Source: Melampsora larici-populina 98AG31 (taxonomy: Eukaryota; Basidiomycota; Pucciniomycetes; Pucciniales; Melampsoraceae). Taken from it: a stretch of 64,000 bases of DNA. The notes under the pieces were generated by a model. The model saw only the letters and a list, made by a program, of their open reading frames with translations, did no database searches and was not told where the DNA came from. The stretch lies in the NCBI RefSeq assembly GCF_000204055.1, contig NW_006768779.1:83308-147307 (forward strand). Direction: 5' to 3'. Shown piece by piece: positions 21,532 to 32,487 of this stretch. A program made the position numbers and the translations under genes. Every line of letters starts with the position of its first letter. The stretch's first letter is position 1.

Positions 21532-24493
21532 CGAGTGACCTCATTGACAATCAAACATTGAGTTTTCCCCTTCAGCAACAGGTGGAGGAGCAATTTTGAT
21601 GTGAGCATCCGTAATAGCTACAGAGACATGTTGCCATTGCGAAATGCCAAGAGGTGCAACTCCTCCTTCAATGAATCGGCTCTTCAGAATGTTGGAAAAG
21701 TCCTCCGTATCCAAAGTACCTTGTCCACATGTCACCCACAGCTTTGTGGTCATATCCTGAGCAATATCAGCCTTGCCCACCAATTGGAGGAAAGAACTAA
21801 ATCATGTGTAATCAGCCCACTGTGATGACCTGTAGCATATCTTTCACTTACATGGCTACTGGTCTCAAGAAACCTAGGTACGTGTGCCACATTCCAGTAT
21901 GTCCAGCTGGTAAAAACGTCATGCGTGGTTTGTTCGTCCCAGTTACATTTCAACTTTTGTGATAGTAGGAAACAAAGGCAATTTCTTCATCTCCTAGGTA
22001 TATGTTCCGAGCTGCAAGTCAAGTATTGACCAATAATAAAACTGATTCTTCAGTGCCTCGCAAAGGTTGTCCAGATGCCACATGATACAAAAAGTATAAC
22101 CTCTCAACTATTCTATCATATAACTGTAGCCATTTCCACACCGCTGATTTTTTCCAGATTGCAGGGTTACATACACTAACATCATCTCCAAGCTCTTCTT
22201 GCCATCTTGGCTCTTTCTTGCGCACCCATTCTTTCAAAAGATGAAGGTTGTATTTACGGTGAGTCAACCGCGAGTGTGTGAGATAGTTTGTACCAGGTGA
22301 TCAGTTGTTGGGCTTGTCTTTGTAGAGGTTCAAATCCAGCTTTGGCATTTTACATCCACGCACTATGGCATCAAGATCTTGCTGCACTAGCTTATCTTGT
22401 ATCTGAATACAATTCCTGATCCCTCCAATAGTAACCTTCTTGTTGTCCATCTCAAGAGTTTCCTGGTGGTGATCAGCCCAGAACGTGGTTTCAGGCAGTG
22501 CCTCAGACATGATGGCAGTAGTGGCCAGGTGCATAACCTGCCGTACATAGTTGAAGGGCCCTGCGTGGTTTTTGTGCAAATACTTGAACCGGCTAAAGTC
22601 ATCTTTGAAAGGTATCGTAGGGTCTGCATTGGGATCGAATGCTGGGGCAGGTGCATCAAGGTATTCTTCTGCAAAAGTTAGCCTCACTCCATATTGCATA
22701 CCAGCAATCAGGCGGGTGAGGGTGGTCACCCCCTCGTAAGAACCATCCACCTTCACAACCGAGAATGCAAGAAACTGCATAGGTGGAAAAAGGTATTGGC
22801 AGTTGCGAGCGGCCGCTGGGACCTGGAAGACCTTGCATAGAATCTGAGATGCTAGTTTTGACAGTGCACGGTTTTCAACCGGAATGATCTCCTCTGCCCC
22901 GTATTGATTCAAGTTCTGTCGTCGTAGCTCCAGGGGCAGTACCATGTCTTTAAGTTGATGTATGAAAGGCTTGTGGACATTGTAGAGTTGGATACCAGTG
23001 TGGACTGGTATGTCTGTTTGCAGCACCAAGAACCATAGAAAATTGGCCAGAATGCATGCGTATATGCATGCGTATTTAATCACGGATGCCTTTTCTTGCA
23101 ACGGCATAAGTCCCTTGTTGTGTTCTAGGTTTCTAGGTATTAATGCACTGGGTCAATATTCAGTCACAGCTGGCAATACATCATCAACTCACTCATCCTT
23201 GCATAAACACACACGCTTCAGCATTTGACCGGTTTGATGCAATCGCTTCATTGTTTTATTGATCCACGATGCAAGGAAAGGTATCATCTTCTCAACATTC
23301 TCATCAATCTGAACTGCTTCAACAATATCTTCATGTGTCTTCTCTTTGATGATCAACCCCTCGATATATGTTTGTATACCACTGATAAACAGCCAATGGG
23401 CTGTGTCCTTGTCAAATTCGGAATCCGGGCCTGGTCCGACTCCGGCCATTGCGTGTTCCTCAAGTTTGTTGACAAGTTTGTGGACAGCATCTCCACGATC
23501 AGACACTTCGGGACTAGGAGTTCTGCCTGAGCGCATTCCAGGGCCAGACGCAACTGCTGGCCTGACATATGGCAGGACAGGGAAATGACAGCTGTGGTGG
23601 TGTCCATACAGATGTTGGCACTTGTCCGTTTGAATGTGGTTGTCCCGCTCGCCAGCAAGATCTAAACTGCAGTGTCAGTAATACTACTTGATTGCTGTAT
23701 GAGAAATTAACCCTACCTCTGTGCTTTTTGCCAAAGTGATTCTGAGCAGTTCTCAATGCCTGCCACGATCTGTCACATATTTTACACGTGTATCCATTAT
23801 AAACAATGAGTCCCTCAAGGGGAGGAAGGCGCTTGCCTTTCACATAGTCCAAGGGGCGTGGCCCCTCATTGACCTGGATGACATATTCCTTCAAGTTTTC
23901 CATCACCTCCTCTTGCTTCACCTTGGAGTCTTGCTTGTGGTGGGTCTTGAGGTGAGCCGCCACCTCTTCAGGCACCACACCAGCATGACATTCAGTGCAA
24001 ATCAGAATTTGACAACAAACATTCCAAGCCAGATGGTATTGACCAAGCAAATCATTACCTGGGGAACGTGCTCGGCAGTGTATTGATTTACGTGAAAGCT
24101 CAATAATACACACTTACTTTGCACCTCTTGGTCCATTGGGACTATGACACCCACATTGGGTTCCACATGCCGTTCCAAAGGAGACAGTGGAGGTCCGGTG
24201 GCTAAACAAGTCTTGACATGGCTACCTAGGTATCCAGCATTTGGTTGCTTGTACCCGCACTGATTGGGACAATGAAACATACTGTCTCTCATCCTGTGTA
24301 GGTCCACCTTGTCCCCGTGGGCTGTGGTCACTGTGACATCAGCTTGATGCACACATCGCCGGTGGGTGTCAAGCTTGTGGGGTTTGTCAAACGACAGTTT
24401 ACACGGCCCACACGGGAATGACATGCCGTGTTCTACATTCACATGATTTGACCAGAATGTTAGTCGCACTGTGGCCAAAAAATGCAACCTCAA
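21532..24493 (-). pseudogene. OrsD (DUF3505)-domain, telomere-linked-helicase-like gene, N-terminal part
   Basis: Read on the minus strand. A Cys/His-rich N-terminus (FPCGPCKLSFDKPHKLDTHR, then FHCPNQCGY) is followed by an OrsD-type zinc domain: LICTECHAGVVPEEVAAHL, LPPLEGLIVYNGYTCKICDR, HFGKKHRG (about 24020-23700). Then come the family's helical segments (TAHWLFISGIQTYIEG; SVIKYACIYACILANFLWF; VASGQPLRGTEE) and LGISQWQHVSVAITDAH near 21640. Introns with GT-AG ends join them, for example 23191 to 23130. Basidiomycete homologues often continue into a RecQ-type helicase; here the frame ends in Q-stop-GHS at the hAT boundary. Premature stops: 22019-22021 and 21950-21952 (TTGA), one ACTGA near 22301, one AATGA at 21541. 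The true start codon is uncertain; the frame is open from 24493. Confidence 0.6.
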
Positions 24494-25846
24494 TCCATCA
24501 TGTTACATACTAGAGTTGAACCAAGGCGTGTGGGGAAAGTGTGGGTGACACCGGATGATAGTATACGTAAAATACCTGCAATCACAGTCGCATTTTGTCA
24601 AAAAATGCGACCGTCAGCAAGTCAGCCACTTGTGCAAGACGAAAGGTTGGTGATATCATTTATGTCCTGCTGACTCACAGGTATCAGTGTCCTGGGTGAC
24701 GTAGCAATAGTACGGTGGGTCGCTTTAAAAGAGAAAATGCGACTGTGGGATCTATCAGATTCAAGAACAGACATTGGAGTACAATCTTATTGGACACACC
24801 TTTCACACAATGTGACAGGTGTGTGTAAGGCCTGTGATAGACCTGTGATATGTATGTAATCTGTCAATTAAAGGCCCGTGAATATTGCAGTCAGAGAGGT
24901 CCCTCCTGACGTGGTGTTAAGACGGAATACCCAACCGGCCTGTACAGACTCATGCGGCGAGAAGGATGTGGCAACAATAGGTTTCATTAGGTTTGGCGTT
25001 TGTCTGTCTACCCATTTCTGACATACAGACTCCAGGGCCCTTACGTCCGGACAATGTTACTTAGATGAAACATTTACGTACACAGCTTACAATGTATGTA
25101 AGCTAAATTGTTACGGCTCAATAATTTTCATGGAAATTCAATTCATATTGCTTATGACCAAGTGCAGGACACGGCGGGCGCGTGCGGGCGGATGGATGCG
25201 TGCACATGCACGTGCACGCACACCACAGCCTGCTCACAGAGTGGAAGCAGCTGTTGCAGCAGCTATATGGCTGTACTTATGGTATTCAAAGTGCTTGCAC
25301 TTCGACACACTTGCAACTGACAGTCCTCATGTCGAATGGGTCGCATTTGACTGAAAAATGCGACTTACCATCCGTGGGCAACTCACACCCTCTGTCTGGT
25401 CGCAGTTGACCCTGACTTGCGACCACTCGCTGGGAACAGACACATCTCAGGTAGTTTACTCTGCAGTGAATAGCCTCATCAAGCCTCGCTTCATTTCAGG
25501 CACTCAGGGGTTACATGTGCTTGATGAGGGGATCTAACATGATCAATCTCTTCAACGGGCATCCCCACATATACTCAGTTCAATACAAGCCTCACATTAT
25601 GTCAAGACTAGTCAAAACTTTATTCGAGAAGGAGGAAAAAGAAAGGAAAACTTAAAGAAAAGCTAATCTACGTCATGTATAACGCCACGGTTGCACTGAT
25701 GAGCAAAATGCGACCGATGGGCAGATGACACCTAAACTAGCGTGAGGAGGGGATATAAGGAAAAAAACAATTGGTTCAAGGCAACCATTCATTGACCGCA
25801 CTCCATCAATATCCTTCTGAGTCGCACTAGTGATACAAAATACGAC
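24463..25846 (+). repeat. Seven dispersed 25-26-bp inverted repeats (GTCGCA-N13-TGCGAC)
   Basis: Copies at 24463-24488, 24587-24611, 24719-24743, 25340-25364, 25399-25423, 25690-25714 and 25821-25846. Each has a GTCGCA arm (GTTGCA or GTCGCT in one copy each) and a TGCGAC arm (TGCAAC or TACGAC in one copy each) with 13 bases between them, 14 in the first and last. The spacer differs in sequence but its 3' half is nearly always A-rich (AAAA before TGCGAC), so the copies have a direction. All seven point the same way. No such pairs were seen elsewhere in the window. They lie between the OrsD-type gene and the next gene. Confidence 0.8.
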
Positions 25847-25896
25847 CAATGAACATAGGCAATTTATCAATGAAAGATCTAATAAATCAACATACC
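24494..25896. other. Intergenic stretch holding the inverted repeats
   Basis: About 1.4 kb with no convincing gene; the plus-strand ORFs here are short and overlap in all frames. Besides the inverted repeats it holds a 27-nt alternating purine-pyrimidine run (25197-25223, containing GTGCACATGCACGTGCAC), which could adopt Z-DNA. Confidence 0.5.
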
Positions 25897-27339
25897 TCAT
25901 TCGTCTTCTCCCACACCATCAAAGATATCAGAATGGATACCATCCGATTCTTCCTCATCCTCATCCTGCATTTGGGCGGAAGCAGCAGCCTGATCCTTGC
26001 GCATCTGGCTAATCGCATTCTCCTGCCTCATCACCCGCCCTCCTGACTTCTCCTTGCTTCGAGACAGGCTGAGGCGCTCCTTCAGTCACACTCCACACAT
26101 CCCGGAACTCTTGAGTACAAGGCGCTAAATGAATCTCGTTCTTCAGCATCACCTCAGGTGCAACTCCTCCACTAGGTGTTTGGGAATAGCCCGGAGTAAA
26201 GATTTTGCTTTGAAGGTCCAAGGTGAAAAGCTCGGCGATGGTTCGAGAGTCAAATTCGATCGCAAACAGGTCAGTCATCTCCTTGAAAGACAAGTTCTCG
26301 TCGAATTTGCCTTGTTCGTTCAAGAACTTCTTCAAGATCTTGAAGACATGGTGGTCAAGCCGGTTCCAGGCGCGTCCGCCATAAACGTGAGGCTTCGAAG
26401 CAATCGTGGCCTTGCGACAGCTATTCAGGATAGAGGCCATGTTGATAATCATCACAGAGTCAGCCATCACTTGAGTTCGTGTATTGTGCCAGACGCCGAA
26501 AAGTCCATCAGTACCGACAGTGAGAAAGAGAGCTGTGGCCTGAAGCGCATTTCAACGCATATCAGATAAGCCGTATTTGGCCATGCCGACCTTGCCATCG
26601 TCCGGTGCAGTGACTGAAGCAGCAGCATCCTCAACTGCCTTTCCAGTCTTACCAGCCTTGATAGCCAGCTGCATTGCTGCTTTCTTGGCCTTGTGATCCT
26701 TGACCAATTGAGTGAGGGCGGTTTTTGTTTGATCCGCCTTGAGCGAAGCAATTTCTTCTGCAGGCGCTTTGCTGGCGATGGCTTGTCTCAACTTTGTGTT
26801 GTACTTGTCACCTTCAATGACCAGGACAATCCCCAGTAAGACCTGATTGAATCGCTTGAGAAGCCAAGGTAGTCCTCGTCGGTGAGCTTTGGTCTTCTTG
26901 GCAGTGCTTCCAGAGTTTTCGCCAACTAAGATACGCTGGTGAAGCCATCCAATACTTTGGGAAATAGGTACAAAATTGCTTCCAACCTTGTCTTCACCTT
27001 CTTGACGGATTTTGATTTGGCAATGCTTGGTGTTTTGAGCTATAACTTCCAAGCTGTCACTTAGGATGTCATGAATAGTTTCGTGAGCCTTCTCAACTTC
27101 GTCATTCACATGGGGATCCCAAGACCATTGCTCAGAGTTTTTGTCAACTCTGCAGCACATTGAATACAAAGCAATGAAGATGCTGTTACGCTCACCTGTG
27201 TGTACTTGAATCTTCCAAACCTATTGGTGTATACAAGAACCTGTACGATCCCATGGGGTCTGAAATGTAGCGTGTAGATGTAGTTAGAATGTGTAGAAGC
27301 ATCTAATGCTGATCCAATTTTGGACAAGTCCAAAATCAT
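25897..27339 (-). pseudogene. Decayed gene of unknown, probably multi-copy rust family
   Basis: Start MILDLSKIGSALDAS at 27339. Exon 1 has RPHGIVQVLVYTNRFGRFKYT and ends at a GTGAGC donor near 27196. Exon 2 starts after GCTGCAG (near 27149) with DKNSEQWSWDPHVNDEVEKA and runs about 1.1 kb with a long helical Lys/Ala-rich stretch (LVKDHKAKKAAMQLAIKAGK). A TGA at 26552-26554 (TTGA) interrupts it; the frame then continues with GLFGVWHNTRTQVMADS and AWNRLDHHVFKILKKFL. Near 26080 the coding moves to another frame by a one-base shift, ending in an acidic tail (MQDEDEEESDG, stop at 25897). No known domain is seen, and no transposase signature. Confidence 0.5.
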
Positions 27340-27353
27340 CACTGCTCACTACC

Positions 27354-27575
27354 AACACCCCACCATCACACCACACCACACCACACCACAACACCACAAC
27401 ACGCCACCCCACACCACACTACTTCACCAATCACCAGACCACACCACCGCTCACCACCCCACACCACACTACTTCACCAATCATCACACCACACCACCGC
27501 TCACCATCGTTCATCACCGCTCACCACCGTTCACCACCGCTAACCACCTCTCACCACCGCTCACCACTTCTAGTT
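27354..27575. repeat. CACCA-rich minisatellite
   Basis: Simple repeats of CACCACAC and TCACCACCGC. A larger unit of about 53 bp beginning CCCCACACCACACTACTTC is repeated twice (near 27407 and 27460). His/Thr/Pro-rich ORFs across it are low-complexity artefacts. Confidence 0.8.
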
Positions 27576-27722
27576 GATGTTAAACCTAACACCACACCTC
27601 ACTACCACAACTCCGAGCTCAATCAGCAGTACTGACTGTCAAATCTCACCTACCCTTTGAACTCCACATCTATTCCCACCTACCCTTCAACCTCTTAATC
27701 TTACTTAAAATCATTAAACAAG

Positions 27723-29023
27723 ATGTCCACCAATGATGAAAATATACCAGCACCACCAGAAATCTCTATTCAAGGAACTTGCGACCCCATGGATCCCAAA
27801 ACACAAGAAAAAATGGATCAATATGTGAAATCATTTGCCGCTGAACATGGGTACTTGATATCGGTTGGGAAGTCCTACGTTTCAAAGGGGAGATGTACAT
27901 ATCACTGTCATCGAGGCGGCCTTTGCAAGACTTTGAAGGACTCTTCCAAGGCAAGCAAGTCATTGAAGATCAACTGCCCATTTGCAATGAAGGCCAAGCT
28001 GGACACCAAACATCAATATTGGACGCTCTCCCACACCAACACCAGCCACAACCACCCTCCCAACTTTGACCTCAAATATATACCCCCTGATGAAAAAAGT
28101 TCGAACTCAACCGGTGACAAAATAGACACCTTTCTGTACTTTCTATCACAACGTCTCCGACTGCTTGACTCCACTACTCAAAACACCGTTCTTGATGAAA
28201 TTAAGCAAATTGTTGAAAAACAAGATGAAATAAGTCAATCTCTTATTCAACCATTGGTAAGTTGTCCACATCTTTCTTTCTCAAGAGCAGAGCCCTGAAA
28301 TAACTCCCCATCACCTGAACGCTAGACATCCAAAGTGGTTGTAGAGTCCCAAGGTACAAAATCAACCCACCAGGCCAACTCAACCCTGCTCGATATTGAG
28401 GATGGAGAATCTGATCATCCGCAATCACCAAAAGTAAGCACTCTATCTATTTTACGTTTAACACATCATTATCATCATGATCCTTACCTGGAAACTGTAT
28501 TTGTCTCGTCTAGTTGCAGAGTCTTCCGCACGCAAGCTCAAATGCAGAACCACCCAATCCGATGCTTCCAGTTCATCATGAGGAGAAAAACCACCCAGCC
28601 GATTCAGACAATACACCACCTGATCTTTTTGATAATTCACCAACTGGTCTTCTTAACAGTACAACGAGTGACATTGACATTACACCAAACGGAGTTGCTA
28701 ACAATCCTGCAACAACTAATACACCAAATGACTTAAACGATACACCAAGTGCTGTTCTGACCAATAAACTGGCTGATCTTCGTCATGATGACGAACCCAA
28801 AGACGGAACTCCACAACTGCCATCTGGATCCTCAGCAAAGGACATACAACCACCCGAAACCCATACCGACCTTACAAAAGGCACCCAAAACACAACTAAG
28901 AAGACTCGTAGCCTAATCCTTGTCAGCACCTTGAACGAGCGTCCTCGCACACGCAAACAAGTACGTGAGCAGGTACAAGACTTCCCCAAGGCTGTAACCC
29001 GTACAAGGAAATCAAAGCAATGA
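27723..29023 (+). CDS. FAR1/MULE-type DNA-binding domain protein (383 aa, three exons)
   Basis: Exons 27723-28256, 28326-28433 and 28514-29023, joined in phase 0 by GTAAGT...CTAG and GTAAGC...CTAG introns. Residues about 30-115 form a FAR1/WRKY-GCM1-like zinc domain: GRCTYHCHRGG, then KINCPFAMKA, then YWTLSHTNTSHNHPP, giving the expected Cys-Cys-His-His ligands. In MULE transposases this domain binds the terminal inverted repeats. Here no MULE DDE domain follows. The rest is a helical segment (FLYFLSQRLRLLDSTTQN), a Thr/Asn/Pro-rich repetitive linker and a basic C-terminus (RPRTRKQVREQVQD). All three exons are open with intact splice sites, unlike most neighbours. It could be a host regulator derived from a transposase or a non-autonomous element gene. 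Confidence 0.65.
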
Positions 29024-29443
29024 ATGTACTACACTAACGCTCAAGCTTGGTCATCCTGATCTTTTCTTTAAATTTACCAACTTATTCTATTCTTTTACAA
29101 AGTTCAAAAGTTCAATGAATGTAATATTTTTATCCAAGTCGATGTTGTTTTTAAACCGACTTAAACTCTCAAAGATTGTCAAGAAATGTTCTCATATCAA
29201 CAATAGTTTTGTGTAAATAGTACACGCTAACTTTGATTCAGTGAAAATAGTGCAAGATACAACATTTATTACTAGAGTTATTACATGAAGAGCAATATCA
29301 GTCGATTTCTTACAATTGAGAAGAGACCTGCTTGTGCTTCAGCCAAGAGCTTTTCAGTCAAGTTTTGATGTCTTTATAACACCATTTTAAAGTGTGAAGT
29401 TAATAGTCAAATTACAATCCAAGTTTGAGTCGGCGGTACTGAT
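29024..29443. other. Intergenic, nothing recognised
   Basis: AT-rich spacer between the FAR1-domain gene and the convergent 3' end of the KDZ transposase remnant. No gene, repeat or terminal inverted repeat was seen. Confidence 0.4.
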
Positions 29444-31816
29444 TTAAAACACGTCCGCAACATCTGCAACATCTTCAAGAACATCTTCATCTTCCTCCGC
29501 GGCCTCTGCAATCAAACTTGGTAAATTTACTATTGCTGCCCACTCCATCGCGCTCTTCAAACACATCTCCTCCCATTGAGTTAGAAGGGCCACATCCACA
29601 ATATGACTGTCCGCAAAGTACATTGATGTGCTTTCAAGCATGCTCCTTAAACCATTGCTCCATGTCATCCATAACCGACCCAATGATCGCACTAGACCCA
29701 AGTACAAGAGCCTTGACTCGGCTTGCACATTGCCTGAATTGTGTAGACAGATTAGTCAGCCTTACAATGTCAAATTACGTGAAAACATACCAACTTGAAC
29801 CTCACCTTGGTCCTCCTCCCACTTTGTCTTGATCATGTCAATGCGATCTTGATACATAATTGACCACTTCATCAGCTGTCGAATTTCTCGTCCAATTCGC
29901 TGAAGCTCTTCTTCCGCTCCTCTTTTGAGTAGAAAAGCCCTGATTCCGTTCCTGGTGGCTCGGTCCGTTGCCCACGCTTCGTTAGGATGTGTTAAGCCTC
30001 CAATATCCCAAAAGGGGTCAGTTATGTCCATTGACTCCACTTTTTCAAATGTAGGATCTGGAATCGGGTTGGCTGGATTGTGTTTCCGGTTGTAGTTTGA
30101 TGCATGTCGATGGTAAGTTTGATACTTCTTCCTCAAGAGTAATTTCTTTTTGTTTCAACGTTTGTTTAACCACACCTGGCACGTAGTTCCTACAACAATC
30201 TCTGTTCAGTTCCATGTGTTTCTCTCGCTTCTTGCCTTGGTCATAACAATATACATACCTGTATTTAAAGCTGCTTGTCTCTGGTTTTCAATAACCCCCA
30301 CCTTGGCCTCGTAAAGCTTTGACTTTGACAAGCGCACCATCAGTAAGAGCTTGGACTGGGAATCTGACAATCAAAACAATCAAATGTCAGATTTCCGGTT
30401 TTGTATGGTCATATTAACGTAGGAAGTACCTGATGTCCCTGTGAGGTGTAAGAACTCATCAGATCCTAGTTCGTCCGCCAAGTCCTGCACTTTCTGCTCG
30501 AGTGCGATCAATGTTTGGGGGAGATCAAGCAGCTCTGCCCGCACAGCGCCTGTCCGCATTTGGGGTCGCTTTGCAGATATGGCTTCCACTCTGCGACTGC
30601 ATTACATCTGATTTTCTCAGCTCAGTGCAACCAAGGAGAGAAAATCATAACACCTACCAAGCCTCTAGCATGTCCTCTTCAAGCTCAATCAATACTAGGT
30701 TCTGCTCCCGTTTATCTTCAGCGGTCTCACTGATAATTTGCGCCTGCATTTCTTTTTGTCTAGCCCACTGGTTTTTCATGTATTCCAAGTTGAGAGCTGG
30801 GCTTCGCGTCTCAATATTAGCCAAGTCTTTCTGTGCCTCTTCAAGCCTTTCCAGCACAACTTTGAATCGACTTGTCATAGAACCAACTGTAAGGATACAT
30901 ACATCATGTGTCAATTTATTGTTGACAGTAACAGTTAACACAAGAACTCAAAAGCATACCTGCATTTGCTCGCAACATCTTGTTGTGATGTAAAGATTGT
31001 ATATTGATATTGATCAACCTACATTGGCTGGTGGCATACCTGTTCGGACGCACTAGAGGTGACAGGAACGACCATATCCTTTCCATCCCCTCGCCATCGG
31101 ATAAGCCCCATCCTTTGTTCAATCGTGGGTTGTAGTCCAATTGGCATCCCCATTCATGCACATATGCATGAAAGACGCTGGTCCCAAACTTGAGACGGTT
31201 CAGTTTGCGTTCAATCGCAAACAAGTCGCGCTAGTATCAAATATATTACATTAGCTAGGTGCAAATAACCATTTAGTTTGTTCCGGAACTGACTTTGATT
31301 ATACCTTTTTCTAGGTTGCAGCCTATGTCATATAGGATGCCCAGCTTCTCAACCTTACCCTCACAATCTGTGTTGGATACTACCTTCAAAATCCATTCAA
31401 TCAAGGCAAGAGCAAAATATGACCTAATGAAGATGTTCGACTTAGTTACATCTATGATTTACCTCATCCATTTTTAACCCACTGACTTTTATCCACTTTG
31501 TATGATATTGATAAACCGTAGAAAATGATCATGTCTACATGCCATGCCCAATAAACCAGTATCATCGCTTCCGCCCCAGTGAGACTTACCTCGAACATCA
31601 TTGGCTGCTGTGTGTTGCTCACTACAAGGATGCTATAACCAATAGAGTCAGTCGCAATCTACATATAACCTTATTGCCAAAGGCCTACCATGTCAATGTT
31701 GTCTTCATCAGCCGGATCATCCACACTCGCACCCATTTTCAAAGCCATCGGTTCCCACTCAATCTTTGGCAGGAAAAGTTCAGGAGTTGGTGGGGAATAA
31801 CCTGGAATGGGTGCAC
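29444..31816 (-). pseudogene. KDZ transposase, catalytic and C-terminal part (split by Gypsy)
   Basis: From the Gypsy boundary the frame continues with PIPGYSPPTPELFLPKIEWE (31809 onward). Then come hallmark KDZ motifs: GLLGMACRHDHFLRFINI (near 31570-31515), LALIEWILKVVSN and LGILYDIGCNLEK (near 31410-31300), FHAYVHEWGCQLDYNPRLNK and GWGLSDGEGMERIWSFLSPL (near 31170-31055). The rest is several charged helical exons to 29444. KDZ (Kyakuja-Dileera-Zisupton) elements are basidiomycete DNA transposons with an RNase H-fold transposase. A TAA interrupts the frame near 31512 (G-stop-KS where a Glu is usual). Introns are short and mostly in phase. The 5' part lies at 37697-38797. Confidence 0.75.
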
Positions 31817-32196
31817 TGTAAGGTTTGGGATCTCAAACCTTCACTGAATTGCAACGGGAAGCTGTCAAGGACAGCGGGACGGTTTCTAGAACCCAAGTGA
31901 CTTTTATTATTTCAAATCAATAGGAAAACCAATAGAATCTGGTTCCGTAGGATATGGGGTGGGAAGTCAGTCCCTGATCACTCTACAAATATAAACGCAA
32001 GAATCATAAGAAAGAAAGAAATAAGATATACGCTTACCTGGTTCCGTAGGATATGGGGTGGGAAGTCAGTCCCTGATCACTACAGAACCATAGCGTGGAA
32101 TTGAACAAAGATATATAAAGGAGTCTCTAAGACTTAAGTATTAATTATTAAGTACTTTAGTATTTGTACGTATGTGTAATGACCATAGGTCTTACA
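31817..32196 (-). repeat. Gypsy 3' LTR (380 bp)
   Basis: Matches the 5' LTR at both ends but carries about 194 extra bases in the middle (after AATAGAATCTG). The extra part includes two 42-bp direct copies starting GGTTCCGTAGGATATGGGGT (31941-31982 and 32040-32081). Confidence 0.85.
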
Positions 32197-32487
32197 GTCT
32201 CCCCTCCTATAAAAGGAAGCTTCAACCGGCCTTGAGGTACCACAAGAAGTAAAAAATTGAAAGAAAGAAGCAAAATTGAAAAAAGAAAGCAAGAAAGAAA
32301 AAAAATAGAAAAGAAAGACAGAAAAGAAAAAAAAGAAAACCACGAGATTTGTTGTCCAGGTACCCTGAGAGTGTGCAACTGTTGTCTGTGTATGAGATCT
32401 AAAGGGAGACAGTCGAAGAATGTGTGCTCACATAGTGGCCTGGGTATGTTTTGACAACTTTTGGGGTAGTAGAGACCCGGCGGTGAC

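Noticed and set aside
27306..27635. Open frames rich in His/Thr/Pro across the CACCA repeat
   Set aside because: Open in several frames only because of the simple repeat; no start context, intron or domain.
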